NCBI RefSeq assembly: GCF_002368115.1
Contig: NZ_AP018316.1
Coordinates: 1,678,221 to 1,742,220 of the forward strand
Direction: 5' to 3'
Length of the DNA: 64,000 nt
From: Dolichospermum compactum NIES-806
GTDB lineage: Bacteria; Cyanobacteriota; Cyanobacteriia; Cyanobacteriales; Nostocaceae
In this document: in pieces, positions 26,198-35,642 of the stretch
How positions within the stretch are numbered: position 1 is the stretch's first letter
Layout of the letters: every line of letters starts with the position of its first letter
Notes under the pieces: generated by a model
What the model saw: the letters and a program-made list of their open reading frames with translations, nothing else
Told to the model about the DNA's origin: nothing
Database searches by the model: none
Program-made: the position numbers and the translations under genes

Positions 26198-28090
26198 GTG
26201 ATTTCGTCTTCTCAAATCAGTCTCCCAAAATCTGAAAATAATCAGCAGTCTCCCGTATCTAATTCGTCAGTTACCGCACCAAAACGGGCATCTGGCGGTT
26301 TTGCCTTGATAGATAGTCTCATCCGTCATGGTGTTGAGCATATTTTTGGTTATCCCGGTGGCGCAATTCTCCCGATTTATGATGACCTATTCAAAATAGA
26401 AGCTGGGGGTACGGTTAAGCATATCTTAGTTAGACATGAACAAGGTGCTTCCCACGCCGCAGACGGTTACGCCCGTGCTACTGGTAAAGTGGGAGTATGC
26501 TTTGGTACTTCCGGTCCTGGGGCAACCAACTTAGTTACAGGTATTGCTACAGCCTACATGGATTCTATTCCCATGATTGTGGTGACGGGACAAGTACCAC
26601 GCGCTGCAATTGGTACAGATGCTTTCCAAGAAACAGATATTTACGGGATTACCTTACCCATTGTTAAGCATTCCTATGTAGTCCGTGATGCCAAAGATAT
26701 GGCGCGAATTGTTGCTGAAGCTTTTCACATTGCCAGCACTGGTAGACCAGGACCAGTTTTAATTGATGTTCCCAAAGATGTGGCTTTAGAAGAGTTTGAT
26801 TATGTGCCTGTCGCGCCGGGTTCGATTAAGTTACCTGGCTATCGTCCCACAGTCAAGGGAAATCCGCGCCAAATTAATGCAGCAATTCAATTAATTCGAG
26901 AAAGTCGTCGCCCATTGTTGTATGTTGGGGGAGGAGCGATCGCTGCTAATGCCCACGAAGAAGTCAAACAACTGGCAGAATTATTTAATCTCCCCGTCAC
27001 TACCACCTTAATGGGTATCGGTGCATTTGACGAACATCATCCCCTGTCCTTGGGAATGTTGGGAATGCACGGTACAGCTTACGCCAACTTTGCCGTGACA
27101 GATTGCGATTTATTAATTTGCGTCGGTGCTAGATTTGATGACCGCGTGACAGGTAAATTAGATGAATTTGCCTCTTTAGCCAAAGTCATTCACATTGATA
27201 TTGACCCCGCAGAAGTCGGTAAAAACCGCGTTCCTGAAGTTCCCATTGTGGGTGATGTTAAAAACGTCTTAAAAGACTTATTACGGCGATGTCAAGACGC
27301 AAATACTAAAGCCACACCTAACCAAAACCAAGAATGGTTAAACTTAATTAATAGTTGGAAACAAGATTATCCTCTAATTGTCCCCCATCACGCCGACAGC
27401 ATTTCCCCCCAAGAGGTAATTGTTGAAGTTGGCACTCAAGCGCCCCACGCATTTTACACCACCGATGTCGGTCAACATCAAATGTGGGCTGCTCAATTCC
27501 TTAAAAATGGACCAAGACGTTGGATTTCGAGCGCCGGTTTAGGAACAATGGGTTTTGGTGTTCCTGCGGCTATGGGTGCAAAAGTAGCATTCCCGGACGA
27601 AGAAGTAGTCTGTATTAGCGGTGATGCCAGTTTCCAAATGTGTTTGCAGGAGTTAGGAACACTAGCACAATATGGGATTAATGTCAAGACTTTGATCTTA
27701 AATAACGGTTGGCAGGGAATGGTGCGGCAGTGGCAGGAAGCCTTCTATGGACAGCGTTATTCATCTTCTAACATGGAAGTGGGAATGCCTGACATTGAGC
27801 TTTTAGCACAGGCTTATGGCATCAAGGGGATGGTAATTACCAAGCGGGAAGAATTGGCAGATAAAATTGCGGAAATGCTGGCACACAATGGACCTGTAAT
27901 TGTCAATGTCCACGTTACCAGAGATGAAAACTGCTATCCAATGGTAGCCCCTGGTAAGAACAACTCGCAAATGGTTGGTTTACCTAAGCCAACACCAAGA
28001 ACCGCAGTTGAATCAATTTCTTGCAGCAATTGTGGGACTCAAAACCAAGCTAATCATAATTTCTGTTCTGATTGCGGAACAAAGTTGTAA
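26198..28090 (+). CDS. ilvB: acetolactate synthase large subunit with zinc-ribbon tail
   Basis: 630 residues from GTG 26198. A longer TTG start at 26186 is possible, but it would place the ribosome site GAGG (26187-26190) inside the coding region, so GTG is preferred. The first committed step of branched-chain amino acid synthesis (two pyruvates to acetolactate). The catalytic Glu is in VRHEQGASHAADGYAR, and the TPP/Mg motif is ISGDASFQM followed by LNNGWQGM. After the normal end, about 25 residues form a CX2C...CX2C zinc ribbon, SCSNCG...CSDCGTKL, which is not part of the standard enzyme. Confidence 0.95.
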   Translation: MISSSQISLPKSENNQQSPVSNSSVTAPKRASGGFALIDSLIRHGVEHIFGYPGGAILPIYDDLFKIEAGGTVKHILVRHEQGASHAADGYARATGKVGVCFGTSGPGATNLVTGIATAYMDSIPMIVVTGQVPRAAIGTDAFQETDIYGITLPIVKHSYVVRDAKDMARIVAEAFHIASTGRPGPVLIDVPKDVALEEFDYVPVAPGSIKLPGYRPTVKGNPRQINAAIQLIRESRRPLLYVGGGAIAANAHEEVKQLAELFNLPVTTTLMGIGAFDEHHPLSLGMLGMHGTAYANFAVTDCDLLICVGARFDDRVTGKLDEFASLAKVIHIDIDPAEVGKNRVPEVPIVGDVKNVLKDLLRRCQDANTKATPNQNQEWLNLINSWKQDYPLIVPHHADSISPQEVIVEVGTQAPHAFYTTDVGQHQMWAAQFLKNGPRRWISSAGLGTMGFGVPAAMGAKVAFPDEEVVCISGDASFQMCLQELGTLAQYGINVKTLILNNGWQGMVRQWQEAFYGQRYSSSNMEVGMPDIELLAQAYGIKGMVITKREELADKIAEMLAHNGPVIVNVHVTRDENCYPMVAPGKNNSQMVGLPKPTPRTAVESISCSNCGTQNQANHNFCSDCGTKL

Positions 28091-28358
28091 TTAAATTTTG
28101 TAGGGGTAAAGCATTATGCTTTACCCTTATATAAAATCGTAATTTACGATTTTCAGCCACATCAATTAATTGTTCTAAAGATTTAGCTAAAGGTAAAGTT
28201 TTACCATCTTCTTGATATTCAGCAATTAGCATTTCTATAACTTCCTGAGCATTTTTAACAGCTTCTTCATAAGTATCACCATAAGTATGATATTTTTGAG
28301 TAGGAAATTCTGGTAAATGAACTCTAATAGGTGTGGGAGTAGAAGCTGAACATCTCAA
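28050..28358 (-). pseudogene. degenerate HicB-like antitoxin
   Basis: The frame encodes VHLPEFPTQKYHTYGDTYEE, then EAVKNAQEVIEMLIAEYQEDGK, split as EAVKNAQEVIEM and LIAEYQEDGKTLP, the second half of a HicB domain. The first strand and ATG are missing (only a TTG at 28358, with a TGA just upstream). The C-terminal 30 codons run through the ilvB terminator hairpin and into the ilvB 3' end, so they are not original coding sequence. No HicA is nearby. Confidence 0.6.
28104..28126 (+). terminator. strong hairpin after ilvB, likely terminator
   Basis: GGGTAAAGCA-TTA-TGCTTTACCC: a perfect 10-bp stem with a 3-nt loop, 14 bp after the ilvB stop, followed by an AT-rich stretch TTATATAAAAT. A second near-palindrome (AAAATCGTAA/TTACGATTTT) follows at 28133-28153. 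Confidence 0.6.
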
Positions 28359-28557
28359 CGATAGTAGATTAGAATGAGTGTTAGATCAATTATACGAATA
28401 TGGTGTTAGCCTCTTATTCTTAAAAATAGCCTGTGTGATGGCAAAATGTTTTGGAATTAAAATATCAAATGCTCTAAATTACCTGCTGAATGTGGGCTTG
28501 ATTGGCAAAGAATTGGTAAATAACCAATATGTAATTAATTCCGTCCAGGTAATGAAT

Positions 28558-28590
28558 GTTGGGTTTCCTTGCGTCAACCCAACCTACAAA
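28558..28590 (-). repeat. short inverted repeat like the interior of MITE family 4
   Basis: GTTGGGTT and AACCCAAC arms (with TAGGTTGGGTT read on the minus strand) match the interior of the element at 20387-20508. The rest of 28359-28594 shows no convincing gene: an 89-codon plus-strand frame there has no recognisable family and ends inside leuS. Confidence 0.5.
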
Positions 28591-28594
28591 AATA

Positions 28595-31174
28595 TTAACC
28601 CAAAACGAAATTCACCAACTTACCAGGAACAACAATTACCTTTTTAACTTTCTTCCCTTCAAGATAACGTTGTCCAACCTCCGACTCCCGCGCATATTTT
28701 TCCAACTCAGCTTTATCAGATTGCGAAGGAACTTGAATAGCGCCGCGAGTTTTACCCATAATTTGAATCACCAAAGTAATTTCATCAGCTATCAAAGCCG
28801 CAGGATCAAAACTTGGCCAAGTTTGGGTATGTACAGAATTTTTATTCCCCAACAATTGCCATAATTCATCACCAATATGCGGTGCAAAAGGCGCTAACAT
28901 AATCACCAAAATTTGAATCCCTTCTGCGTAAATTGGGGAATTATGACAACCAGCATCAGTCAAGGCATTACTTAACTTCATCAATTCCGAAATTGCGGTA
29001 TTGAATTGATATTCATCTACCACATCTTCCGTAATTGCTTGAATCGCAATATGAATGAAGCGACGCAAATCTTTTTCCGCTTTATTTAACTTCTCCAAAT
29101 CAGCTTTTTCCTTACAAACTCCTGCAGCAGCATAATCTGTTACCAACCGCCAAACGCGATTTAAAAAGCGGAATTGTCCCTCAACATCAGCCTCATCCCA
29201 TTCCAAATCTTTTTCCGGTGGGGCTTTAAATAAAATGAACATTCGCGCCGTATCAATGCCATATTTATTAATCACATCTTCCGGGGCGACACCATTGCCT
29301 TTTGATTTGGACATGGTAGCATAAAGACGTTGTAAAGGTTCTCCAGTTTGCGGATCTACAGGATTATTAGCATCAACTAAATGAGAAGGAATCCATTTAT
29401 CCTTACCACCTTTATTCGGGTTCATGTAAGTTAAACCCTGTACCATTCCCTGAGTTAATAACTTTTGAAATGGTTCATCAAAGTTAAATAAACCTCTGTC
29501 TCTTAATACCTTAGTGAAGAAACGCGAATACAATAAATGTAAAATTGCGTGTTCAATTCCCCCTACATATTGATCTACAGGCATCCAATCATTTACTTTA
29601 CCAGAATCAAAAATCTTTTCTTCATTCTTTGCATCTGGGTAACGTAAGAAATACCACGAAGAATCAATAAAAGTATCCATCGTATCGGTTTCCCGTTTTG
29701 CAGGAGTACCGCAAGTTGGACAGGTCACATTTACCCAACTTTCCAATTGTGCTAAAGGTGAACCACCACGTCCACTTAATTCAATATCCTCCGGTAATTG
29801 TACAGGTAAATCTTTGTCGGGGACAGGCACAATTCCACATTCAGGACAATGAATAACAGGGATAGGTGCGCCCCAATAACGTTGTCGAGAAATCAACCAA
29901 TCTCTGAGGCGATATTGTACTCTTAATTTACCAAAATCGTGTTTTTCTGCAAATTCGATAATTGCTTTTTTCGCATCTACAGAATTCATGCCATTGAAGT
30001 CACCAGAATTAACTAAAATTCCTGCCTCTGTGTATGCTGATTTTAAAGTTTCTTCTGCACCAATTTCCGGGACAATTACCACTTTAATAGCTAAATTCTG
30101 TTCTTTGGCAAATTTGAAATCTCGGATATCATGTGCTGGTACACCCATTACCGCACCTGTACCATATTCATAGAGAACATAATCTGCAATCCATACGGGT
30201 ACTTCTTCCCCAGTGAAAGGATTAATTACTTTCCCCCCGGTAGGAATACCCCGTTTTGGTTTGTCTTCTGCGGTTCTTTCCAACTCGCTTTGGTTGCTGA
30301 CTTCCTTAATAAAGGCTTCTACCGCTGCTTTTTGTTCTGAAGTTGTCACCACTTGAGTTAAAGGGTGTTCTGGGGCTAATACGACGTAACTCACACCATA
30401 AATGGTATCGGGACGGGTAGTATAAACGCCGATTTTTTCTTCTGCACCAACAATAGGAAATTCTAAATATGCACCTGTGGATTTTCCTATCCAGTTGGCT
30501 TGCATTAATTTAACTCGTTCTGGCCAACCTGTGAGTTTATCTAAGTCATTTAATAATTCTTCGGCATAGTCGGTAATCTTGAAAAACCATTGACGCAGTA
30601 ATTTACGTTCTACTATTGCCCCACTGCGCCAAGAACGTCCTTCATTATCAACTTGTTCGTTTGCCAATACAGTTTGGTCAATGGGATCCCAGTTAACTGC
30701 GGCTTCTCTTTGGTAAGCTAAACCTGCTTGTAAAAATTGCAGAAAAATCCATTGCGTCCATTTGTAATAATCTGGGGAACAGGTAGCAAGTTCAGTTTCC
30801 CAATCTAAGGATAAACCCAGACATTGTAATTGTTGCCGCATTTGGGCAATATTTTGATATGTCCATTTGGCAGGGGGTACACCTCTATCAATGGCGGCGT
30901 TTTCCGCGGGTAGTCCGAAAGCATCCCAACCCATTGGATGTAATACCCGATACCCTTGCATCCGTTTGAGGCGAGCAATCACATCTGTAATTGTATAGTT
31001 ACGAACGTGACCCATGTGCAGGCTTCCAGATGGGTATGGGAACATGGAAAGCGCGTAGAATTTTGGCTGATTTTGATCTTGCGGTGTTTTATCTAAGCCA
31101 AGTTCTAACCATGTTTTTTGCCATTTTTCCTCAATTGCGGCTGGTTGGTATGATGTTTTTTGAGGGGACTCCAC
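28595..31174 (-). CDS. leuS: leucyl-tRNA synthetase
   Basis: 859 residues, class Ia synthetase charging tRNA-Leu. Class I signatures are clear: the HIGH-type motif SLHMGHVRNY near residues 51-60 and the KMSKS-type TMSKSKGNG near 618-626. The CP1 editing domain (YTTRPDTIYGV near 250) and a zinc-binding insert with CPECG and CPTCG (about 440-490) are present. The C-terminal anticodon-binding domain ends KKVIVVPGKLVNFVLG. Full length for the family. Essential housekeeping. Confidence 0.97.
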   Translation of the reverse strand: MESPQKTSYQPAAIEEKWQKTWLELGLDKTPQDQNQPKFYALSMFPYPSGSLHMGHVRNYTITDVIARLKRMQGYRVLHPMGWDAFGLPAENAAIDRGVPPAKWTYQNIAQMRQQLQCLGLSLDWETELATCSPDYYKWTQWIFLQFLQAGLAYQREAAVNWDPIDQTVLANEQVDNEGRSWRSGAIVERKLLRQWFFKITDYAEELLNDLDKLTGWPERVKLMQANWIGKSTGAYLEFPIVGAEEKIGVYTTRPDTIYGVSYVVLAPEHPLTQVVTTSEQKAAVEAFIKEVSNQSELERTAEDKPKRGIPTGGKVINPFTGEEVPVWIADYVLYEYGTGAVMGVPAHDIRDFKFAKEQNLAIKVVIVPEIGAEETLKSAYTEAGILVNSGDFNGMNSVDAKKAIIEFAEKHDFGKLRVQYRLRDWLISRQRYWGAPIPVIHCPECGIVPVPDKDLPVQLPEDIELSGRGGSPLAQLESWVNVTCPTCGTPAKRETDTMDTFIDSSWYFLRYPDAKNEEKIFDSGKVNDWMPVDQYVGGIEHAILHLLYSRFFTKVLRDRGLFNFDEPFQKLLTQGMVQGLTYMNPNKGGKDKWIPSHLVDANNPVDPQTGEPLQRLYATMSKSKGNGVAPEDVINKYGIDTARMFILFKAPPEKDLEWDEADVEGQFRFLNRVWRLVTDYAAAGVCKEKADLEKLNKAEKDLRRFIHIAIQAITEDVVDEYQFNTAISELMKLSNALTDAGCHNSPIYAEGIQILVIMLAPFAPHIGDELWQLLGNKNSVHTQTWPSFDPAALIADEITLVIQIMGKTRGAIQVPSQSDKAELEKYARESEVGQRYLEGKKVKKVIVVPGKLVNFVLG

Positions 31175-31276
31175 AACTAAAACTCCTAATGCTTTTACCT
31201 AATTTCGCTATTGTGGCATAATCTCGACTGCCTCCGAAGGTATTGTGCCTATAAATTATATGTTCCGCAAAAATTC

Positions 31277-31477
31277 TCGGACTTATGCACGCTCACTAAC
31301 CTGCCATGATATGAATGAACGAAATTGCGTCGTTTTCGGTTTTGGGAATCACCTATTGAGTAAGGTGCGTCAGATAGAGAAACTCTGTTTTTTATCAAAT
31401 TATTGGGTCTGACGCACCCTACAAGAAATAAAATCCACGTCACATAGTTAAGAAATTTTGTCAATGCGTAAGTCCTA
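31277..31477 (-). repeat. MITE family 1, copy C (inverted)
   Basis: 201 bp, reverse orientation to copies A and B, with several substitutions (the terminal motif reads CGGACTTATGCA on one side). It is flanked by an exact 5-bp duplication AATTC (31272-31276 and 31478-31482). It occupies most of the gap between leuS and the P450 remnant. Confidence 0.8.
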
Positions 31478-31499
31478 AATTCGTTCTCAGGCAGGTTCT

Positions 31500-31712
31500 T
31501 TAACTAATGCGCTTTTTACAGAACTGGTGTTGAATCCCTTGAGGGTTGCTAATGAATACTTGTGGTTTAAAAAGTGGACTGATTCTTAAGGTGAAAGTAT
31601 CACCATAGTTTTTGGCGCATTCTTCCAAATATCCCAAAGGATTTTTCAACCATTGGAATGTTTGTATCCAAGGGTGAGTGTTTGGTCTATTAGGTAGTTT
31701 AAAATTAGACAT
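31500..31712 (-). pseudogene. cytochrome P450, N-terminal remnant
   Basis: 70 codons beginning MSNFKLPNRPNTHPWIQTFQ, then NPLGYLEECAKNYGDTFTLR and PQVFISNPQGI. This is the typical N-terminal proline-rich hinge, helix A and beta-1 region of bacterial P450s (usual length ~450). The frame degenerates after NPQGI and stops. No haem-binding Cys region is present in the window. The remainder appears deleted, with a MITE now adjacent. Confidence 0.75.
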
Positions 31713-31766
31713 TTTGATAATTTTCCTATGGTTATAGATAATTCACAAAAATTGACGGGGATGAGA

Positions 31767-32555
31767 TTACGATTCTAATTTATAAATCGTCTTGATTGTT
31801 AATTCCTGGACATTATTAAACACTATTTTTGCTCCAGCTTGTATCAGTTTTTGTGTATAAGCTTCACTAACTGCTGTTGTTTCTTGAACGTGGGGAGGTA
31901 ATACTCCAACCCCCAACCAAGTTCGAGAATTATCTATGGCTTTGGCTTTTTCTACAGTGTGCATATCTGCTACAGTATCACCTACATAGACAACGGGTTG
32001 TTTTTGATGATTACCATTTTCTAAGATGTTAATAGTTGCAAAAAGTCCGGTAGGGTCTGGTTTACCGGGTGCGTCTTCCATAGCAATTAGGATAGGAGAT
32101 TGTAAACCTAAGCGTTTTTCTAAAACGTAGTTAGCACTCAAGCGAGTAGCACCACTAAAAAAACCCCAAGCAATACCAGATTGCCTGAGTTCTTGAAAAT
32201 AACTAGGTTGTGCTAATAAAGGTTCATTACAAATGTAGCCGTTCCAATTTTCGGAGTCTGTACCGCGATAGCGGCTTTGAAAATAAGTGACAATATTTTC
32301 ATAATCTAATTGGAGTTGTTCTCGCTGCTGTCCTTGATTGACAAAATGGCGGTAAATTAATTCTTGGGAGGCTTCCCAATCGTTATTCCAAATTCCTTCT
32401 GATTTGAGGTTATCAATGTCTGTGGGTGTGGGACGATAGGCTTGGGAGGTAAAATGTTCGACTGTATCGGATATGGCGCGACGATAGGAGCCGCTAACAT
32501 CACGGATAACCCCATCTATATCAAATACAACTATTGCTCTTGTGTTTGCGGTCAT
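31767..32555 (-). CDS. HAD-superfamily phosphatase (TIGR01548-like)
   Basis: 262 residues. The HAD nucleophile motif is VVFDIDGVIRDVSGSYRRAI near residues 9-28. Motif II (GFFSGATRLS) and the motif IV acid pair VVYVGDTVADMHT near 190-202 follow. The helical cap is small. The family is typical of cyanobacteria, and its natural phosphate ester is unknown. Monocistronic, next to the P450 remnant. Confidence 0.88.
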   Translation of the reverse strand: MTANTRAIVVFDIDGVIRDVSGSYRRAISDTVEHFTSQAYRPTPTDIDNLKSEGIWNNDWEASQELIYRHFVNQGQQREQLQLDYENIVTYFQSRYRGTDSENWNGYICNEPLLAQPSYFQELRQSGIAWGFFSGATRLSANYVLEKRLGLQSPILIAMEDAPGKPDPTGLFATINILENGNHQKQPVVYVGDTVADMHTVEKAKAIDNSRTWLGVGVLPPHVQETTAVSEAYTQKLIQAGAKIVFNNVQELTIKTIYKLES

Positions 32556-32640
32556 GACAGAAACTAGAAAAGGAGGATATATAAAATTCTATAGTAATTC
32601 TATGTGATTTTTTAATTAGCATTGTGCCTAAAAATAAAAC

Positions 32641-32976
32641 ATGGTAACTATCGTTGTTCTGATTAACATCTTTATTTCTATTTTGCTCTTTTATTTAGCT
32701 GAAAAATTACGAAAAGCAAAAAATACTCTAGCATTGATAACAGATATATTTAATCAATATGAATATGCTAGTTATGCAGCTTTACATAGGTTACCAGATA
32801 ATATTTATTTAGCTAGAGAAAAGATTGGAAATTTCCATTTAGAGAACCAACTTTTTAAACAAAAAATCCAACAATTTCGGCAAATTATCAGTCTCATTGT
32901 CCTGGTTAGGCAAATTTCTCAAGGATCGTTCTCGGTTCCATATCTAAATTTGAAAAATCCGAGTAAACTAGGATAA
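32641..32976 (+). CDS. small protein with N-terminal membrane helix
   Basis: 111 residues. Residues 2-20 are strongly hydrophobic (IVVLINIFISILLFYLA), followed by a basic and helical region (KLRKAKNTLALI, YLAREKIGNFHLEN). A membrane-anchored coiled or helical protein. No family recognised. It sits 20 bp before rpoZ and is probably co-transcribed with it. Confidence 0.65.
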   Translation: MVTIVVLINIFISILLFYLAEKLRKAKNTLALITDIFNQYEYASYAALHRLPDNIYLAREKIGNFHLENQLFKQKIQQFRQIISLIVLVRQISQGSFSVPYLNLKNPSKLG

Positions 32977-32996
32977 AATCTCCAGAGTCATCAATT

Positions 32997-33233
32997 ATGC
33001 TTAAGCGTTCCAAGTTCGAGACAACTCAGTCTCAAATCATGCACCGTGCAGAGGAATTAATTAGTGCTGCGTCAAACCGCTACCGCATTACTGTACAGGT
33101 GGCAAATCGTGCTAAACGGCGACGTTATGAGGATTTTGAAAATAACGAAGATTCAATCATGAAGCCTGTACTCAGAGCAATTATTGAAATGTCTGATGAA
33201 TTAAATCAGCCAGAAATTATCGGTGAATTGTAA
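32997..33233 (+). CDS. rpoZ: RNA polymerase omega subunit
   Basis: 78 residues, matching cyanobacterial omega: SQIMHRAEELISAASNRYRI near 12-31, split as QIMHRAEELISAA and SNRYRITVQVANRAKRR, then KPVLRAIIEMSDELNQPEII. Omega binds the beta' C-terminus and helps RNA polymerase assembly and sigma choice. It lies between two small membrane-protein genes in the same direction. Confidence 0.93.
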   Translation: MLKRSKFETTQSQIMHRAEELISAASNRYRITVQVANRAKRRRYEDFENNEDSIMKPVLRAIIEMSDELNQPEIIGEL

Positions 33234-33426
33234 TTTAAGGAGTCAGGAGTCAGAATATTTGTTCGCTTCAGGAATATAGAGAGGCAAGTTTTTCAATAAA
33301 TTATCAAGCTTTACTCGAAAACCCTGATTATGACTGAATTTTGTATTCTGTATTCTTACTTTATACTTTAAAAGTATTCGGCGACTTCTAGTCGCCCTAC
33401 TTCTAAATTTGGCGGTATTTTGGATA

Positions 33427-33933
33427 ATGCAAATGAAACAGCAAAAACTTTTGAGAGGGGAATTTTTTTCACTATTTATCATTACATTAATGACGGTGAT
33501 AATAGTGGTTTTGGGAATAGGAAATACTAATTTATTGCATATTGCACCAGCAGCCGCGCAAATATTTACTTCTAGCGATGTTTGGCAAAAGGTATATCAA
33601 CAGATTCCTGATTTTCCCCAAGAAAATCAATATGTTAGTAAAAGAAATGGAAAAACTGTGGCTACAAATACTTTGGCTAGTCGCCTAATTCGCTATCATA
33701 TTTATAATAAGGGTAGATCCCCGATTTATCGCCTGGATTGGAAACTGACTTTGGCTGATTATTTAGATGCTAATGAGACTATATATGTTGATAGTTATCC
33801 AGGTAATGATATTTTAAAGCAAAATCCTTTAGTTGGCGATCGCATGGCAATTAGTAAACTTACTCGTCTTCAAAGAAACAACCTTGTCCAAGTTTTAGTC
33901 AATATTTTTAGTCCCCCTGTTGAAAAGAGGTAA
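33427..33933 (+). CDS. hypothetical exported or membrane-anchored protein
   Basis: 168 residues from ATG 33427; an upstream TTG at 33409 is less likely. One hydrophobic helix (FFSLFIITLMTVIIVVLGI) near residues 13-31 is followed by AAAQIFT, which could be a cleavage site. The mature part (IPDFPQENQYVSKRNGKTV and LDWKLTLADYLDANE) looks globular and periplasmic. It ends 11 bp before the next gene, so the pair is probably co-translated. Family not recognised. Confidence 0.68.
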   Translation: MQMKQQKLLRGEFFSLFIITLMTVIIVVLGIGNTNLLHIAPAAAQIFTSSDVWQKVYQQIPDFPQENQYVSKRNGKTVATNTLASRLIRYHIYNKGRSPIYRLDWKLTLADYLDANETIYVDSYPGNDILKQNPLVGDRMAISKLTRLQRNNLVQVLVNIFSPPVEKR

Positions 33934-33944
33934 ATCTACCAGAT

Positions 33945-34307
33945 ATGGCGGATAAAAACTTAGAGGATATAATTGTCAAAATTGCGAAAAAGGTCATTAA
34001 AAAAGAGCTTAAAAATGGCAATCAGGAGAATCTACCAATTATTTCTCCTGAATCTCATCCTGGATTAAATAATTGGCAAAATCCAGGGACTACAGAGGAA
34101 GTTATTGATGATATCCAGATTATCCCTTACACTAGATTACCTGATCAAGAAGATATAGAACTTGAGCGTAAATTACGAGAACTGAAGTTTAAACAGGAGT
34201 TGAGAAAAGATTGGATTTCTTTTTTAGTGAAAGATGTCATTGTCTATTCTACAACTATGATTTTTATTTTGGTACTTATTGGCTTTTATCTATTTCGGAT
34301 TAATTAA
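33945..34307 (+). CDS. hypothetical tail-anchored membrane protein
   Basis: 120 residues: a charged N-terminal helix (IIVKIAKKVIKKELK), a central Pro/Asp-rich linker, a helical LERKLRELKFKQELRKD and one C-terminal membrane helix (VIVYSTTMIFILVLIGFYLF). The topology suggests a cytoplasmic domain held at the membrane. It follows the preceding exported protein by 11 bp; function unknown. Confidence 0.66.
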   Translation: MADKNLEDIIVKIAKKVIKKELKNGNQENLPIISPESHPGLNNWQNPGTTEEVIDDIQIIPYTRLPDQEDIELERKLRELKFKQELRKDWISFLVKDVIVYSTTMIFILVLIGFYLFRIN

Positions 34308-34462
34308 CTGTCAATATACACTAAATGCAAATGTATATGTATATGGCATTTTTTAATTCAGTGACATACAAGAACCCCTCCCCGCAAGCGAGGAGGGGGC
34401 TATAATATGCTTGCAAACCAGTTTTACTCCTGACTCCTGAGTTCTGAATTCTACTGTATTAT

Positions 34463-34576
34463 GGCGTTGCTGATTAAGGGTATGAATTTTAGTCTCACGC
34501 AAAGGCGCAAAGACGCACTGAGGTTTGAGTTTTAAAGATTCAATTTGGGAATTTCATACCTCAATTCAGCAACGCC
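34463..34576. repeat. MITE family 3, short copy
   Basis: 114 bp with ends GGCGTTGCTGATTAAGGGTA and, inverted, GGCGTTGCTGAATTGAGGTA. It is flanked by a perfect 9-bp duplication CTGTATTAT (34454-34462 and 34577-34585). The same gap also holds a GC-rich hairpin near 34375-34399. Confidence 0.82.
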
Positions 34577-34591
34577 CTGTATTATTATTGA

Positions 34592-35497
34592 TTATTCATT
34601 ACTGATCGTTGATTCTAATGGAACTACTGCAGCAGGTAAATGTTGATCCATCCAATTAACTAAATCAGTGATTACTTGAAGATAATTAATATCGTAGTGT
34701 AAATCATGATAACCTCCAGGATATTCAATTCTTAATTTATCTGGATAGATAACATTTTGATAAAATATTTCACTTCCTGCTGGCAAGGCAATTCTATCCG
34801 CACCACCATGTAAAATTAACAATGGTACTTGCCATTTTTTCGCATGATTATGAATCCAATCTACTGTAGCAAAAAACTCCGTAGATAACCTAGCAGTAGC
34901 GAGAGTATGGCGTAATTTATCTTGAGTATAGGAATCTAAGATTTTCTGATCTCGTGAACCTGCGCGGACATCCAAGCCAATATTCAAGGAAAAACGGGGC
35001 CACACCTGGGACAATAATTTACCTAAAACGACGCGACTCAGAGGTACTCCCACTTTACCAATGCTGGGTGCAAAAGCAATCACACCTGACAACGCAGATT
35101 TATCTTGCACATAACGAAGAGTGTAATCTAAGGCAATTACTCCCCCCATGCTATGTCCTAATAGAAAAATTGGGCATCCTGGTTGTTGTTGTTGAATTAA
35201 ATTGAGGAAAGTTTGTAAGTCATCACGAAATTCAGCCCAGGTATTAATGTAACCTCTTTGACCAGATGAACGCCCGTGACCACGTAAATCACAACCATAG
35301 ATAGCATATTCTTTTGGTATTAAATGGTCAACTATCGTCTTGTAAAGTCCGCTGTGTCCTCCGAGTCCATGAACTATGACTAAGATTCCCTTAATTTCAC
35401 CTCCAGGATGCCAACTTTGGTAATACAAATCAAGCCCACCCACACCTGAAAATTTTCCCTCTTTACGAGATGCGATCGCATTGCTATGGTAAATCAT
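34592..35497 (-). CDS. alpha/beta hydrolase, monoacylglycerol-lipase-like
   Basis: 301 residues of the serine-hydrolase (Hydrolase_4) group. The oxyanion strand is LVIVHGLGGHSGLY near residues 39-52, and the nucleophile elbow LLGHSMGGVIALDY is near 111-124. The acid is in ILHGGADRIALPAGSE and the catalytic His in YPGGYHDLHYD. The lid region lies between. Probably hydrolyses monoacylglycerols or related esters in the cytoplasm. Confidence 0.9.
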   Translation of the reverse strand: MIYHSNAIASRKEGKFSGVGGLDLYYQSWHPGGEIKGILVIVHGLGGHSGLYKTIVDHLIPKEYAIYGCDLRGHGRSSGQRGYINTWAEFRDDLQTFLNLIQQQQPGCPIFLLGHSMGGVIALDYTLRYVQDKSALSGVIAFAPSIGKVGVPLSRVVLGKLLSQVWPRFSLNIGLDVRAGSRDQKILDSYTQDKLRHTLATARLSTEFFATVDWIHNHAKKWQVPLLILHGGADRIALPAGSEIFYQNVIYPDKLRIEYPGGYHDLHYDINYLQVITDLVNWMDQHLPAAVVPLESTISNE

Positions 35498-35642
35498 AGA
35501 GTTAATTTTTTACGTTCCTATCTAGTAAGCTACTAGCTTATTAACGTACATTGTAGAGAAATTTGCTTCTAACTGTAGGAATAAATACAGATAATTTTCC
35601 TAAAAAAAATCATGTTATCAAAATAACCAGAATAATTAATAT

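Noticed and set aside
28378..28647. 89-codon plus-strand frame between hicB remnant and leuS
   Set aside because: Ends inside leuS and crosses a repeat; no domain recognised.
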